64,000 nucleotides of DNA from Phycisphaerales bacterium Planc_01. Its GTDB lineage: Bacteria; Planctomycetota; Phycisphaerae; Sedimentisphaerales; Anaerobacaceae. The stretch's first letter is position 1. Each line of letters starts with the position of its first letter. The position numbers were made by a program, and so were the translations under genes. The stretch spans positions 186,001 to 250,000 of the forward strand of contig LVBB01000109.1 in NCBI GenBank assembly GCA_001603075.1. Direction: 5' to 3'. Below, piece by piece: positions 44,959 to 53,757 of the stretch. The notes under the pieces are model-generated. The model did not search any database. It was not told the DNA's origin and saw nothing but the letters and a program-made list of their open reading frames with translations.

Positions 44959-46398
44959 CTAAAACTGGAAATACAGAAACGAGCGGAACGACTGCGCGAA
45001 CATCGTCATCAACGCCAACGCAAACAGAACGACCAGCACGGGGACCTTTGCCCAATGGAACCTGCCGGTCCAATCGCAACCCTGCAAGGGCTGAAACACC
45101 AGCACAGCGCACAGCGCCATGACAATCAGGTGACCACGGGTGTAGATCACGGCGCTCAGGAGCGCCGAGCCGCCCTGGGCCGACTGCGGAACGAACATGA
45201 TCGCCAGCATCCGTCCGGCTTCCGCCAGGTCCGGCGTGCGGAAGATGACCCAGCCGACGGTGATCAGCAGGAAAGTCACCAGGACTCGGACCGGCGAAGG
45301 CAGGAAGGCATAGAACGGCTTTCGGCCGAACAATCGCTCGATGACCAGCCAGGCTCCGTGCCAGGCGCCCCAGACGATGAAGGTCCAGCCGGCGCCGTGC
45401 CACAGGCCGCAAAGGAGAAAGACGATCATCAGATTGAGGTAGGTCCGGCCCGTCCCGGCACGATTGCCGCCGAGCGGGATGTACAAGTAGTCCCGCAGCC
45501 AGCCCGATAGCGAAATGTGCCAGCGCCGCCAGAAATCGCCGAAGCCCTCCGCCCTGTACGGTGCGTCGAAGTTGCGAGCGCACTCGAACCCGAACATCAG
45601 TCCCAGGCCGATGGCCATCTCCGAATACGCGGAAAAGTCGAAGTACAACTGGAACGAGTACGCCAGAGCGCCGAACCAGGCATCCAGAGTGCCCGGCGAC
45701 GCGGCGGTAAAGACCGCGTCGGCCACTTGGGCGACGCCATCGGCCAGCAGAATCTTTTTGGCGAACCCGAGCATGAACAGGGCCACACCATGCGAGAATG
45801 TGTTCGGCGTCCACCAGCGAGTGCGAAGCTGGTCGGCGAAGGTCGGTACGATCTCGCCCTTGGCGTCGATCGTGCCGAATCGCTGGATCGGGCCTGACAG
45901 AAGCTGCGGGAAAAACGAGACGTAGCAGGCGAAGTCCAATAGCGATCGAGCCGCCGGCGACCGGCCACGGTAGACATCCACGATGTAGCTGATGACCTTG
46001 AACGTGTAGAACGAGATCCCCACGGGAAGGACGATTCGCAGGATCGGCAAGGTATCACGACCGGCAAAGCGCAGCAGGCTGTTGAGGCTGTCTCCAAGAA
46101 ACGCCGTGTATTTGAAGATGCCCAACACCGCAAGATCAAGCGCAATAGCGCCGGCGGTCATCAGCGATTGAACCCTGCGCGTGGAACTGCCCGCGATGAG
46201 GCGCGACAGCACATAATTGACGACGGTCAGGCCGAAAAGAAGCAGAGTCAGCCGGGGGTCGATCCACGCATAGAACACGTAGCCGGCGACCAGCAGCAGG
46301 ACGTTGCGGGCGGCCAGCCACCGGGCCGGCAGCACGTGATACAGCGCCAGCAGCACCGGAAGGAAGTAGAACAGGAAGATATGCGAGCTGAACGCCAT
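44959..46398 (-). CDS. MBOAT O-acyltransferase, AlgI-like
   Basis: A 479-residue polytopic membrane protein of the MBOAT family, about 10-12 transmembrane helices. Diagnostic sequences are FWRRWHISLSGWLRDYLYIPLGG near residues 290-312 and CGLWHGAGWTFIVWGAWHG near 325-343, the latter containing the catalytic histidine. AlgI-type proteins move acetyl groups across the inner membrane to an AlgJ/AlgX partner, which is the next gene. It begins 3 bases after the small lipoprotein gene's stop codon, so the cassette is tightly coupled. The Shine-Dalgarno match is weak. Confidence 0.92.
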   Translation of the reverse strand: MAFSSHIFLFYFLPVLLALYHVLPARWLAARNVLLLVAGYVFYAWIDPRLTLLLFGLTVVNYVLSRLIAGSSTRRVQSLMTAGAIALDLAVLGIFKYTAFLGDSLNSLLRFAGRDTLPILRIVLPVGISFYTFKVISYIVDVYRGRSPAARSLLDFACYVSFFPQLLSGPIQRFGTIDAKGEIVPTFADQLRTRWWTPNTFSHGVALFMLGFAKKILLADGVAQVADAVFTAASPGTLDAWFGALAYSFQLYFDFSAYSEMAIGLGLMFGFECARNFDAPYRAEGFGDFWRRWHISLSGWLRDYLYIPLGGNRAGTGRTYLNLMIVFLLCGLWHGAGWTFIVWGAWHGAWLVIERLFGRKPFYAFLPSPVRVLVTFLLITVGWVIFRTPDLAEAGRMLAIMFVPQSAQGGSALLSAVIYTRGHLIVMALCAVLVFQPLQGCDWTGRFHWAKVPVLVVLFALALMTMFAQSFRSFLYFQF

Positions 46399-46401
46399 GC
46401 T

Positions 46402-46875
46402 CTATCGCACGACCCGGTTTGTCCACAGGGCCCAGTAGACGGGGTCTTCCGTCTGGCCAAAGTACTTGTTGATAATCCCGCCCATATAGTAGTCGTCGAT
46501 CGGGACCTCCATCGCCAGGCGATGGACGTCGCCGACGCGGAACTGCCTCAGATTGCCGCCGATCTGCCCGACGCGGGCGTCGGCCGCCGCATCGCGCGGC
46601 TTGGCGGGATTGTACTGGCCGACATAGATCACGTCCTTGTCGACCTGGCCGCGATGTACGGTGAGGACCTTGTACTTCACCACGTGCGCGTAGTCATACA
46701 GAGGATCGTTACGAACCTCGCCGGGGATTTCCAGCAGCTCGGCAGTCACTTCCACGCTACCCAGGCTGGTTACCTGGGCATCTACGCCCGGGTCCGTCTT
46801 CTTCGCACACGAGGTACACAGCAGCGGGACAATGAGGAATGCAGAACAGATACAAGCCATACGGTGACGCATCAT
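46402..46875 (-). CDS. Small lipoprotein of the AlgI/AlgJ cassette
   Basis: A 157-residue exported lipoprotein with signal peptide ending LLCTSC (Cys near residue 23). The mature part is a beta-rich domain (SVEVTAELLEIPGEV, AHVVKYKVLTVHRGQV) ending in PIDDYYMGGIINKYFGQ and YWALWTNRVVR. The start ATG at 46875 overlaps the stop of the TolB-like gene (ATGA) and has AGGAG 4-5 bases upstream. I do not recognise a named family. Coupling to an MBOAT gene suggests it takes part in polysaccharide acetylation or export, for example as a periplasmic adaptor. Confidence 0.7.
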   Translation of the reverse strand: MMRHRMACICSAFLIVPLLCTSCAKKTDPGVDAQVTSLGSVEVTAELLEIPGEVRNDPLYDYAHVVKYKVLTVHRGQVDKDVIYVGQYNPAKPRDAAADARVGQIGGNLRQFRVGDVHRLAMEVPIDDYYMGGIINKYFGQTEDPVYWALWTNRVVR

Positions 46876-47894
46876 TTCGCTCCTACTTCGGCATAGGTCC
46901 AGCACGGCTCCCAGCCATCCACAAGCTGGAGAACCGGCGCTTCTTTGGCATCGGGATGCACCTTGCGCAGGTCCGGACTGGGACCGGCAATCGCCGGAGC
47001 ATCCGCCATGCGCATCACGCAGATCGGCGCTCCGGCCCCCTCCGACCCGCCTCCATCCTGGGCGCAGCGCGTGAACAGCACGTATTTCGCATCGGGGGAC
47101 AGCGCCCCGCCATAGATGTGATAGCCGTCTTCGCCGTAGATCATCTTCGCTCCGCCGCCCTCGCCGTCGCTCATCCAAAGCTGCGTGAATCCGTAGCCCT
47201 TCTGGCCGGCGGGACGCGACGGGTAGATGATATGCTTCGAGTCGGGAAACCAGTCCGGCGTGCAGCTCTGAAACTCCTGCACGATGTTCAGCTCGCCTGT
47301 CTCGGCGTTCATCCGAACGACGGTCCACATGATCCGTGCGTTGGCGACGCCGCAGAACCACCGGCCGTCGGGCGACCAGAACAGTTGCTGGTAGATACCC
47401 TTTCGCGGCAACTGCCTGACCATCTGCTTCGTGTCGAGATCGACGATCTGAATCCCTTTCATCGTCAGGCAGGCGATCTGCGTGCTGTCGGGCGACCACG
47501 AGGCCCAGGGGTACTCCTTGTCGGCGCCGACCTGAACGGGAGCGGAGCCGTCGCCGGCCGCGATCATCAGTTCGCCCTGGAAGCCCCAGAGGTCGTGATG
47601 GATGACCGTGCCTTTGGCAAACCGGCGGTAGAGCAGCCGCCTGCCGTCGGCGGAAAATTGCGGGCCGCCTTCTTCGTGGTCCGGCGTATTCGTGATATTG
47701 CGGCGCTGCGATCCGTCCGGACGCATCAGGAACAAATCCCACGTCCCGTTCTCCGCGCTGCGCGCCGCGTACACAATCCATCCCTTCGAGCCGACCTCTG
47801 CGGCGAGCTGCGCCACGCCGGCTTCGTCGGCGGCGGCGAACGCCGACATCATCTGCACGACCGCGAAAAGCAAAACGATTCGTTTTATGACCAT
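46872..47894 (-). CDS. Exported TolB-like beta-propeller protein
   Basis: A 340-residue protein with signal peptide (residues 1-22) and several PD40/WD40-like beta-propeller repeats: FLMRPDGSQRRNIT, GPQFSADGRRLLYRRF, YPWASWSPDSTQIACL, LFWSPDGRWFCGVA, TPDWFPDSKHIIYPSR, GGALSPDAKYVLFTR. About six blades are visible, similar to the TolB C-terminal propeller. AAAGGAG precedes the ATG. Its stop codon overlaps the next gene (ATGA), so it is the first gene of the lipoprotein/MBOAT/AlgJ cassette. Likely a periplasmic binding scaffold; no enzymatic residues are evident. Confidence 0.8.
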   Translation of the reverse strand: MVIKRIVLLFAVVQMMSAFAAADEAGVAQLAAEVGSKGWIVYAARSAENGTWDLFLMRPDGSQRRNITNTPDHEEGGPQFSADGRRLLYRRFAKGTVIHHDLWGFQGELMIAAGDGSAPVQVGADKEYPWASWSPDSTQIACLTMKGIQIVDLDTKQMVRQLPRKGIYQQLFWSPDGRWFCGVANARIMWTVVRMNAETGELNIVQEFQSCTPDWFPDSKHIIYPSRPAGQKGYGFTQLWMSDGEGGGAKMIYGEDGYHIYGGALSPDAKYVLFTRCAQDGGGSEGAGAPICVMRMADAPAIAGPSPDLRKVHPDAKEAPVLQLVDGWEPCWTYAEVGAK

Positions 47895-47940
47895 TGCGAC
47901 TCCTTTCAGGCCGTTCGTAGTGTGCCCGTGAGGGCATATG

Positions 47941-47968
47941 GTAGGGGCGAATGATTATTCGCCCCTAC
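47941..47968. repeat. 28-nt palindrome, GGGCGAAT family (intergenic copy 2)
   Basis: A perfect 12-bp inverted repeat, GTAGGGGCGAAT-GATT-ATTCGCCCCTAC. It lies in the 88-base gap between the oxidoreductase gene ending at 47983 and the TolB-like start at 47894, so it falls in the leader or promoter region of the acetylation cassette. It could terminate upstream transcription or act as a hairpin in the leader. Confidence 0.85.
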
Positions 47969-47982
47969 TTGAAGGCGACATC

Positions 47983-49245
47983 TTACGACGCCACTACGAA
48001 CTGCGGGATCTTCAGCAGGGCGCCGCCCTGAAGAGCCGACTCATGCGCTACGATTCCGGGTACGGTATACGCCAGCGCCTCGTAGATGTCCACGGTCGGA
48101 CGGCGATTGTGCGTCAGGGCATCGATGAACTCATGGGTCAGGAACGTGTGCGAGCCGTGGTGGCCGCTGTCGTGGCGCAGCGGCTCCGGCAGCATGTCGG
48201 TCTTCCACCAGTCGGGCTGCTCGTAGCGTTCCAGTTCGGGCAGGTCGCGCACAAAGCCGGCGTCGTCCTTCTCCTTGCGTCCCTCGGCCGAACGCACGAT
48301 CACCGGCCCCAGCCCGTTGGGGTCGCCGCAATAGAAGCTCATCCTGTCGCCGATCCACTGGGCCCGCTCGGTGCCGCGATGGGCGCCCTTCCACCACACG
48401 TTGCAGCGGAAGGCGTGGCCGCGATCGGTCTTGAACATGGCCGATTCGTTCCAGAACGGGTTGCGGTATACGTTGTCCTTGCAGATCGGGTCGTCGTCGC
48501 CCCAGCCGTGGCAGACGACCTCGGTAAGCCGCTCGCCCGTGACACCGGTCACGAAGGCGGTGCAGTGCGTCGGATAGTGCATGGGCGCCAGGCCGTGCCG
48601 CCAGGTGCGCTTGCCGTTCTCGAAGTAAAGCACCTCCAGCCCGGCGTGCTGGTACTCGGCCTCATAGTACGTCACCGTGCCGAACTTGCCCTGCTGCTGG
48701 AACCGCCGCGCCGAGATCGTCGGTTGCTGGTAATAGCTGGTCTCGGCCATCATGTAAGTCAGGCCGTACTTCTTGACCGCGTCGAGCAGACGTTCGGCCT
48801 CCTCGACCCCGCCGCCCAGCGAGGCCGGCACCGCCGAGATCGCGTGTTTGCCGTGCTTCATCGCCTCGATCACGTGCTTGACGTGGTTCGGGCCTTCGGT
48901 GAACACGCCGACCGCGTCGATGTTCTTATCGAGCACCAGTTCTTCAAGCGAGTTGTACGACTTGCTGCATCGGTAGGTGCGCATCAGGCCCTCGCGGCGC
49001 TCCGGCCGCAGGTCGCTGACCGCCTCGACCACGCAGTCGGGATGCTCGTGCCACTGAAAGCTCGTGCCGAACCCGCCGCCGACCACGCCGATCCGCACCT
49101 TCCTCGGCGCCGCGTTCACCGCCAAGGTCGCATACAGTGGCAGTGCTGCACCTGCGACCATCGCACTGGTCTTGAGGAACTCCCGCCGCGAGCAGTCATG
49201 TGAAACGCGGGACTGCTCCGAGGTGGTCACATTTGTCGTACCCAT
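47983..49245 (-). CDS. Tat-exported Gfo/Idh/MocA-like protein lacking EKP (copy 6)
   Basis: A 420-residue Gfo/Idh/MocA-fold protein with twin-arginine signal CSRREFLKTS. The Rossmann segment is VRIGVVGGGFGTSFQWHEH. At the position of the EKP motif it reads AISAVPASLGGG, so the lysine central to hydride-transfer chemistry in the family is missing. The C-terminal domain keeps HTFLTHEFIDALTHNRRP. It may be a non-catalytic or mechanistically different member. Start 49245 is supported by AGGAG 8 bases upstream. It lies on the same strand upstream of the TolB-like/AlgI cassette. Confidence 0.8.
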   Translation of the reverse strand: MGTTNVTTSEQSRVSHDCSRREFLKTSAMVAGAALPLYATLAVNAAPRKVRIGVVGGGFGTSFQWHEHPDCVVEAVSDLRPERREGLMRTYRCSKSYNSLEELVLDKNIDAVGVFTEGPNHVKHVIEAMKHGKHAISAVPASLGGGVEEAERLLDAVKKYGLTYMMAETSYYQQPTISARRFQQQGKFGTVTYYEAEYQHAGLEVLYFENGKRTWRHGLAPMHYPTHCTAFVTGVTGERLTEVVCHGWGDDDPICKDNVYRNPFWNESAMFKTDRGHAFRCNVWWKGAHRGTERAQWIGDRMSFYCGDPNGLGPVIVRSAEGRKEKDDAGFVRDLPELERYEQPDWWKTDMLPEPLRHDSGHHGSHTFLTHEFIDALTHNRRPTVDIYEALAYTVPGIVAHESALQGGALLKIPQFVVAS

Positions 49246-49410
49246 ATCAGTTTCTCCTGCATATCGAAGCTGTTTCAAACGCATGCCCCACAACTAACGT
49301 CCGCTGCGTCTGGCCAGGTGCCCGCGATATCGGCCTGGAAGGCCGGCGGCTCCGCCATTTCAAGCAGTCTCCTTGATGCGATCATGGCAACCTCTCTGCG
49401 ATTTCTTGAA

Positions 49411-52362
49411 TCACTGAACCGCGATGACGCGATGGATTTCCAACGACGGCACGGTCAGGCGAATTTCGCCGGTGCGGTACTCGAATGGTATGGACTGCGA
49501 GCCGGGTTCCAGGGTGACCTTCGCAGGCCTGCTCTGCGCTCGGATCGCCACGTCAAGCGGACCGACCGATGCAATGGAATCGACAAGCGGATTGTCCCGA
49601 TCCCAGTGCGCTCCCGAGGTGTTGACCAGATGGATGGTGAGCTTTCCATCGAGGCGACTGACCGAGATATCCACATCGGATGACCCTCTCACTTCCACCA
49701 AAGGCGTTGGGAAGAGCTGGCGGACCAGATCGCTCAGAAAGGCCCTCGCCTGAGGCGACCGATCGGCGAGGTATCCCCTGCTGAACGAGAAGTAGGTCGC
49801 GGCGATCTTCCCATCGCCCAGCGACGTAATTGACGCGGCGGCTTGCGAAGCAGAACTCGCATCGTTGGCAACGTACAGTTTGCCGAAAGCTCGCGCGTTC
49901 GGCCCGAGGACCGGCGTTTGCGTCGCGTCGCGCGTTGCGTACCATCGGCCCTCGCACGCCAGATAGCGAGGCTCCTGCTGCGCGTCCTTGAGAGTAAGGC
50001 CCAATTCAGACGCAAAGAGGGATGCGGCGGCCGGGCCGACGATCAGCACATTGCCGCCGGTCTTTACGTAGTCCACCAGCTCCTCTTTGAACGCCGGCTC
50101 CAGATAGTCGCACTCGGCGATCACGATGAGCGGCCAATCCGCCATGCGACCGGCCAGGTGGTGTTCGCTGACGACGTCCACCGACCACTGGCTTTCCAGA
50201 AGCGCCTGCAAGGTGCCGCTGATCCGCGAGAGATCGCGATTGAACAGCCCGTTCATCTCGCGGTAGTGCCAAGCGGTCGAATAGAGCAAAGCCACCTGCG
50301 GCACGGGGGTCGCATGGTGACTGATCGCCTGCCGCTGCCGGCAGAACTTCGCGACCTCCGCCATCACGGGAAGATTCTCCTCGCGAATCGAGCCATCCCG
50401 CTTCTGCGTGTGGTAGAACTGGAAACCGCCTCCGAGGGCCAGCACCACTGCGGCCTCACGCTGCAACTGCGGCGCTGATTTCTGCCTCGCTCCGTCCTTC
50501 GTAGGCCCCCGGGTGGCGAAACTCCAAGCCATCAGGTCCCATGGCTTGCCCTGGTGCGCCAGATACCGCGCCGACAGCCGGGCGCTATTGACGCTGTCCT
50601 CAGGCGAGTAATCCCCCGAGAGCCAATCGACCGGGGCACAGACCGCCTCCGGCATGTGGTCCGTGAAAGCCCAGTTGCTGCAAAGCTGCATCGCCGGATG
50701 CGTTCTCCTCACCTCGCTGATGTAATATCGCAGATACTTGCGAAAGGCCTCTCGATTGAACTGGAGGAACTCGTACCAGTAGCGTTCTCCCGGCTTACGC
50801 GGTACGGCGTCGATTCCCGTGGCCTCACGGAACGCCTTCAGAGCCGCCTCTCCGTAGTCCGGCTGCGACGCCCAGCATTCGCCGTCCACCCAGGCGCCGT
50901 CGACGCCGTAGTCGCCTGCCAGCTCCCGCAGTTGCGGAATCAGGAGCCGGTCGGCATAGGGACCGAAGAACGAGGTCGCGTTCTTGTTCTTCGAGCCGTC
51001 GGCATTCGTCACCGCCCAGTCCGGATGAAGACGAATCGCCTCCGAATCCCAGACACCGGAATAGTGCATGTACAACGAGACGCCATGCTCGGCGGTGACC
51101 TGCCGCCACAGCCGGAGCGGATCGCCGACGAAGCCGGGGGCCTGGTTGCCAACCTTGGTCGGATAGCTCGACAGGCCGGGATGCCCCTTGCAGTCGATCT
51201 GAATGTAATCGGGCCGCGTCTGGTCGATCACTCGCTCGATCATTTCGCGCGTCGTGTTCTTGCCGATCTCCGTGCAGTCCGTGCCCGCGTGGAAATCAAA
51301 GTGGAGACCGAAGAAGCTGTCGGCGCGCTTCAGACGAGGTGGAAACTTCTTCGCCGAGGATGCATCCAGCCTTGCCTTGATCGCCTGAACCTGCGTCACC
51401 TGCTCTGCGGCGAACGACCCGACCGGCCCGGCCTGCGGATCGTAGTTCGGGCCCATGTCCAGCGTGACCACTCCGCCTCTGGCCAGGACCGACCCCATCC
51501 ACTTCGCCCACTGCTCGTCGGAGTAGCGAATGTCCCTGGCGCCCCAGCGCGAGCCGAGGTACGTCAGGGCATGCCACTGGGAGCCGGCCACCCACCGGTC
51601 CGTCGGCACGAAATCGAAGGGCTCGTTCAATTCCCCGGCGGTGTAGTCCTCCGCGTCGGTCCAGCGGATCAGCCTGACGCCGGGGTTGAAGGTGACGATC
51701 GCCTTGGGGTTGCCGTGCTTGACCGCCGCCGCGTACACCTGCGCGATCGCCTCGTTGAAGCCGATGTGCTCGTAGCCGCCGTCGAACCACCAGCCGGCGA
51801 CCTTCTCGCCGTAGCGGTCGGACCATTCCTGGATCACCTGCGCCCACTTCTTGGCGAACTCGACCGTGATCGGCTGATCCTTGGGGCCCTGTGGCAGTCC
51901 AAAGGCCTCCTGCGCGCGGACATCGCGATTGGGCGCCTGGCACGGCAGGTACAGCATCAGCCTGATGCCTCTGGGCGCCAGCACGCGATACAGGTCCAGC
52001 GGCAGGTCGCGTGTCGAACAGCGTTCTCCGGGCGCGTAACGGGTGATGCGCTCGTAGGCGGAATTGGGCGAGTTCATAAACCCCGAATTTTGACCCAGGG
52101 TGAGCACAAAGTACTTCGCTCCCATGGTCGCCACCTGGTCAGCCAGCGCGTCGACGTCGAAGTCCTTCACGCGCGCCAGCCCCTGGGCATCGCCCGGCAG
52201 GAAGTGCATGAACACGCCATACCCCGCGTCCCTGAACCAGTCCGTGTTCGGATTCCGGACCTCCGCCCGGGCGCCGATCGACTGACACAGGACAAGAGCC
52301 GCCATCCCCACGCACATCGGGACCACGCTCCACCTCATCGCGCTCGTTCGCATCGTCGACAT
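49411..52362 (-). CDS. Secreted GH29-like alpha-L-fucosidase fused to a second barrel
   Basis: A 983-residue exported enzyme with signal peptide (1-34). Residues ~38-345 resemble GH29 alpha-L-fucosidase: WFRDAGYGVFMHFLPG, YFVLTLGQNSGFMN and GWWFDGGYEHIG, whose Asp matches the GH29 nucleophile position. Residues ~365-720 form a second TIM-barrel-like unit (GLHFDFHAGTDCTEIG, YIQIDCKGHPGL, GVDGAWVDGECWASQPDYG). Residues ~725-900 resemble a beta-galactosidase-type Rossmann-like trimerisation domain (ALLYSTAWHYREMNG, GGNVLIVGPAAASL). A beta domain ends the protein. GGAGG lies 5 bases before the ATG at 52362. The two-barrel fusion is unusual; the second barrel's activity is unknown. Confidence 0.65.
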   Translation of the reverse strand: MSTMRTSAMRWSVVPMCVGMAALVLCQSIGARAEVRNPNTDWFRDAGYGVFMHFLPGDAQGLARVKDFDVDALADQVATMGAKYFVLTLGQNSGFMNSPNSAYERITRYAPGERCSTRDLPLDLYRVLAPRGIRLMLYLPCQAPNRDVRAQEAFGLPQGPKDQPITVEFAKKWAQVIQEWSDRYGEKVAGWWFDGGYEHIGFNEAIAQVYAAAVKHGNPKAIVTFNPGVRLIRWTDAEDYTAGELNEPFDFVPTDRWVAGSQWHALTYLGSRWGARDIRYSDEQWAKWMGSVLARGGVVTLDMGPNYDPQAGPVGSFAAEQVTQVQAIKARLDASSAKKFPPRLKRADSFFGLHFDFHAGTDCTEIGKNTTREMIERVIDQTRPDYIQIDCKGHPGLSSYPTKVGNQAPGFVGDPLRLWRQVTAEHGVSLYMHYSGVWDSEAIRLHPDWAVTNADGSKNKNATSFFGPYADRLLIPQLRELAGDYGVDGAWVDGECWASQPDYGEAALKAFREATGIDAVPRKPGERYWYEFLQFNREAFRKYLRYYISEVRRTHPAMQLCSNWAFTDHMPEAVCAPVDWLSGDYSPEDSVNSARLSARYLAHQGKPWDLMAWSFATRGPTKDGARQKSAPQLQREAAVVLALGGGFQFYHTQKRDGSIREENLPVMAEVAKFCRQRQAISHHATPVPQVALLYSTAWHYREMNGLFNRDLSRISGTLQALLESQWSVDVVSEHHLAGRMADWPLIVIAECDYLEPAFKEELVDYVKTGGNVLIVGPAAASLFASELGLTLKDAQQEPRYLACEGRWYATRDATQTPVLGPNARAFGKLYVANDASSASQAAASITSLGDGKIAATYFSFSRGYLADRSPQARAFLSDLVRQLFPTPLVEVRGSSDVDISVSRLDGKLTIHLVNTSGAHWDRDNPLVDSIASVGPLDVAIRAQSRPAKVTLEPGSQSIPFEYRTGEIRLTVPSLEIHRVIAVQ

Positions 52363-52532
52363 GATTACCTCCACATTACAGGTGCGCCGTGCACACATCA
52401 CAGGGCCACGCAAGTCACCTTCACGATCGCTGCGGCTCTATCCCAAAAGGAACCCGGATCAATGAGATCCGGCGATCATGCAAGTATACTCACTCTCCCT
52501 CACACAGTCACGTCTGACACGAACCGAAGAAC

Positions 52533-52571
52533 CCAAGGGTGTCCGGCACCTCTTTTCGACCAGCGATTGGA
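52533..52571 (+). repeat. 39-nt direct repeat flanking GH43 gene, copy 1
   Basis: Begins CCAAGGGTGTCCGGCACC and ends TCGACCAGCGATTGGA. It contains a near-palindromic GGTGTCCGGCACC core followed by a T-rich run. It lies between the GH43 stop and the GH29-like start. A same-orientation copy lies at 53758. Confidence 0.75.
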
Positions 52572-52679
52572 AGGGGAATCGAAAGAAGGGACCGGACGCC
52601 TTCATTCCTCGCGCGAGAAAGAGGCGTGTGACAATTGTGTCACATCGGACATGGCGCGTGCCTGCGCGATTGTCGTCCG

Positions 52680-53654
52680 TCAGTCGCGATCCTTCACAGG
52701 CCGCAGTGTCCTTCTCTCGACGCCCTCGTGAGTGATCTTGATGGGCTTGATCAATCCCTGTTCATCGAAATACATCCTGTCCATGCAGGTCACGCGGTGG
52801 TTGGGGTTGGTTTCACCCAGCGGCCGGCGGTGGTACACGGCGTACCAGAGGTCCGCCTGCGCGTCGTGAATCACCGAGTGATGCCCCGCGCCGGTGGCCA
52901 CGACCGGGTCCTGCTGCAGGACCTTGCCAATCCTCTGGAACGGCCCCAGCGGCGAGTCCGCCATGGCGTAGGCGACGCTGTAGTGAGGTCCGCCCCAGCC
53001 GCCTTCGGACCACATGAAGTAGTACTTGCCGTTCCGAAGGAACATGACCGGGCCTTCCACGTAGCCTTGGGGCGTGATCTCCTTGAAAACCGTGCCGTCT
53101 TCGAACGCCAGGAATCCGGTGAAGTCGCTCTTGAGCCTGGCGATATTGCAGTGGGACCAGCCCCCATAGATCATGTAGTACCGGCCGTCTGTGTCGAGAA
53201 ATACGAACTGATCGATGGGCTGGGCCCCGTTGTGGACCTCGCCGATCAGCGGCTTGCCCAACAGGTCCTTGTACGGGCCGGCCGGCCGGTCGGCGACCGC
53301 GACACCGATGCCGCCGATCTCGCCCGGATGCACGTCGTTGGCCCCGAAGAACAGGTAGAACTTGTCGTCCTTCTGGACGATTGCCGGCGCCCACAGGGCC
53401 CGCCGCAGCCAGGAGATCTCCTGGTTGCTGATGATCCGCTCGTGTTTCGTCCAGGTCACGAGGTCCTTCGACGAGAAGGCGTCGAAGTGAAGCTGTTGGT
53501 CGTAGGCAGCGGAGTACGTCGGAAAGATCCAGTACTCATCCCCGATGATGATGCCTTCCGGATCGGCGTACCAGCCCTCAAAGAGCGGATTCCCCGCGTG
53601 GACGGCAGTAAGGATGGCCACCACCAGTAGAAGAACCAAGTTCGATGCTTTCAT
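52680..53654 (-). CDS. Secreted GH43-like glycosidase
   Basis: A 324-residue exported five-blade beta-propeller hydrolase of the GH43 type, with signal peptide (1-20). The three catalytic positions are readable: Asp in YADPEGIII near residue 30 (base), Asp in QPIDQFVF near 145 (pKa modulator) and Glu in YVEGPVMF near 200 (acid). GH43 enzymes hydrolyse xylosides or arabinosides, which fits the pentonate operon downstream. AAGGGGTGG precedes ATG 53654. The gene is bracketed by two 39-nt direct repeats and has its own promoter-like region upstream. Confidence 0.85.
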   Translation of the reverse strand: MKASNLVLLLVVAILTAVHAGNPLFEGWYADPEGIIIGDEYWIFPTYSAAYDQQLHFDAFSSKDLVTWTKHERIISNQEISWLRRALWAPAIVQKDDKFYLFFGANDVHPGEIGGIGVAVADRPAGPYKDLLGKPLIGEVHNGAQPIDQFVFLDTDGRYYMIYGGWSHCNIARLKSDFTGFLAFEDGTVFKEITPQGYVEGPVMFLRNGKYYFMWSEGGWGGPHYSVAYAMADSPLGPFQRIGKVLQQDPVVATGAGHHSVIHDAQADLWYAVYHRRPLGETNPNHRVTCMDRMYFDEQGLIKPIKITHEGVERRTLRPVKDRD

Positions 53655-53757
53655 ACGAACCACCCCTTACCCATGTCGGTCAGCGTTCACCTTGTCCGAC
53701 CTCCTTCTCCGCCCTGCCCGCGCGTCCAAACCGTCGTAGTGTGGAGTATACGGGAAT

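Noticed and set aside
39546-47968. Possible CRISPR array from repeated palindromes
   Set aside because: The copies are kilobases apart with no regular spacers and no cas genes.
49455-49468. GGCGAATTTCGCC, resembling the GGGCGAAT palindrome family
   Set aside because: Different spacing and arms, lies in ordinary coding sequence at the end of the GH29-like gene; likely chance.
50554-52731. 725-codon open frame antisense to the GH29-like gene
   Set aside because: Arg/Asp/Val-rich shadow translation; the sense frame carries the signal peptide and catalytic motifs.
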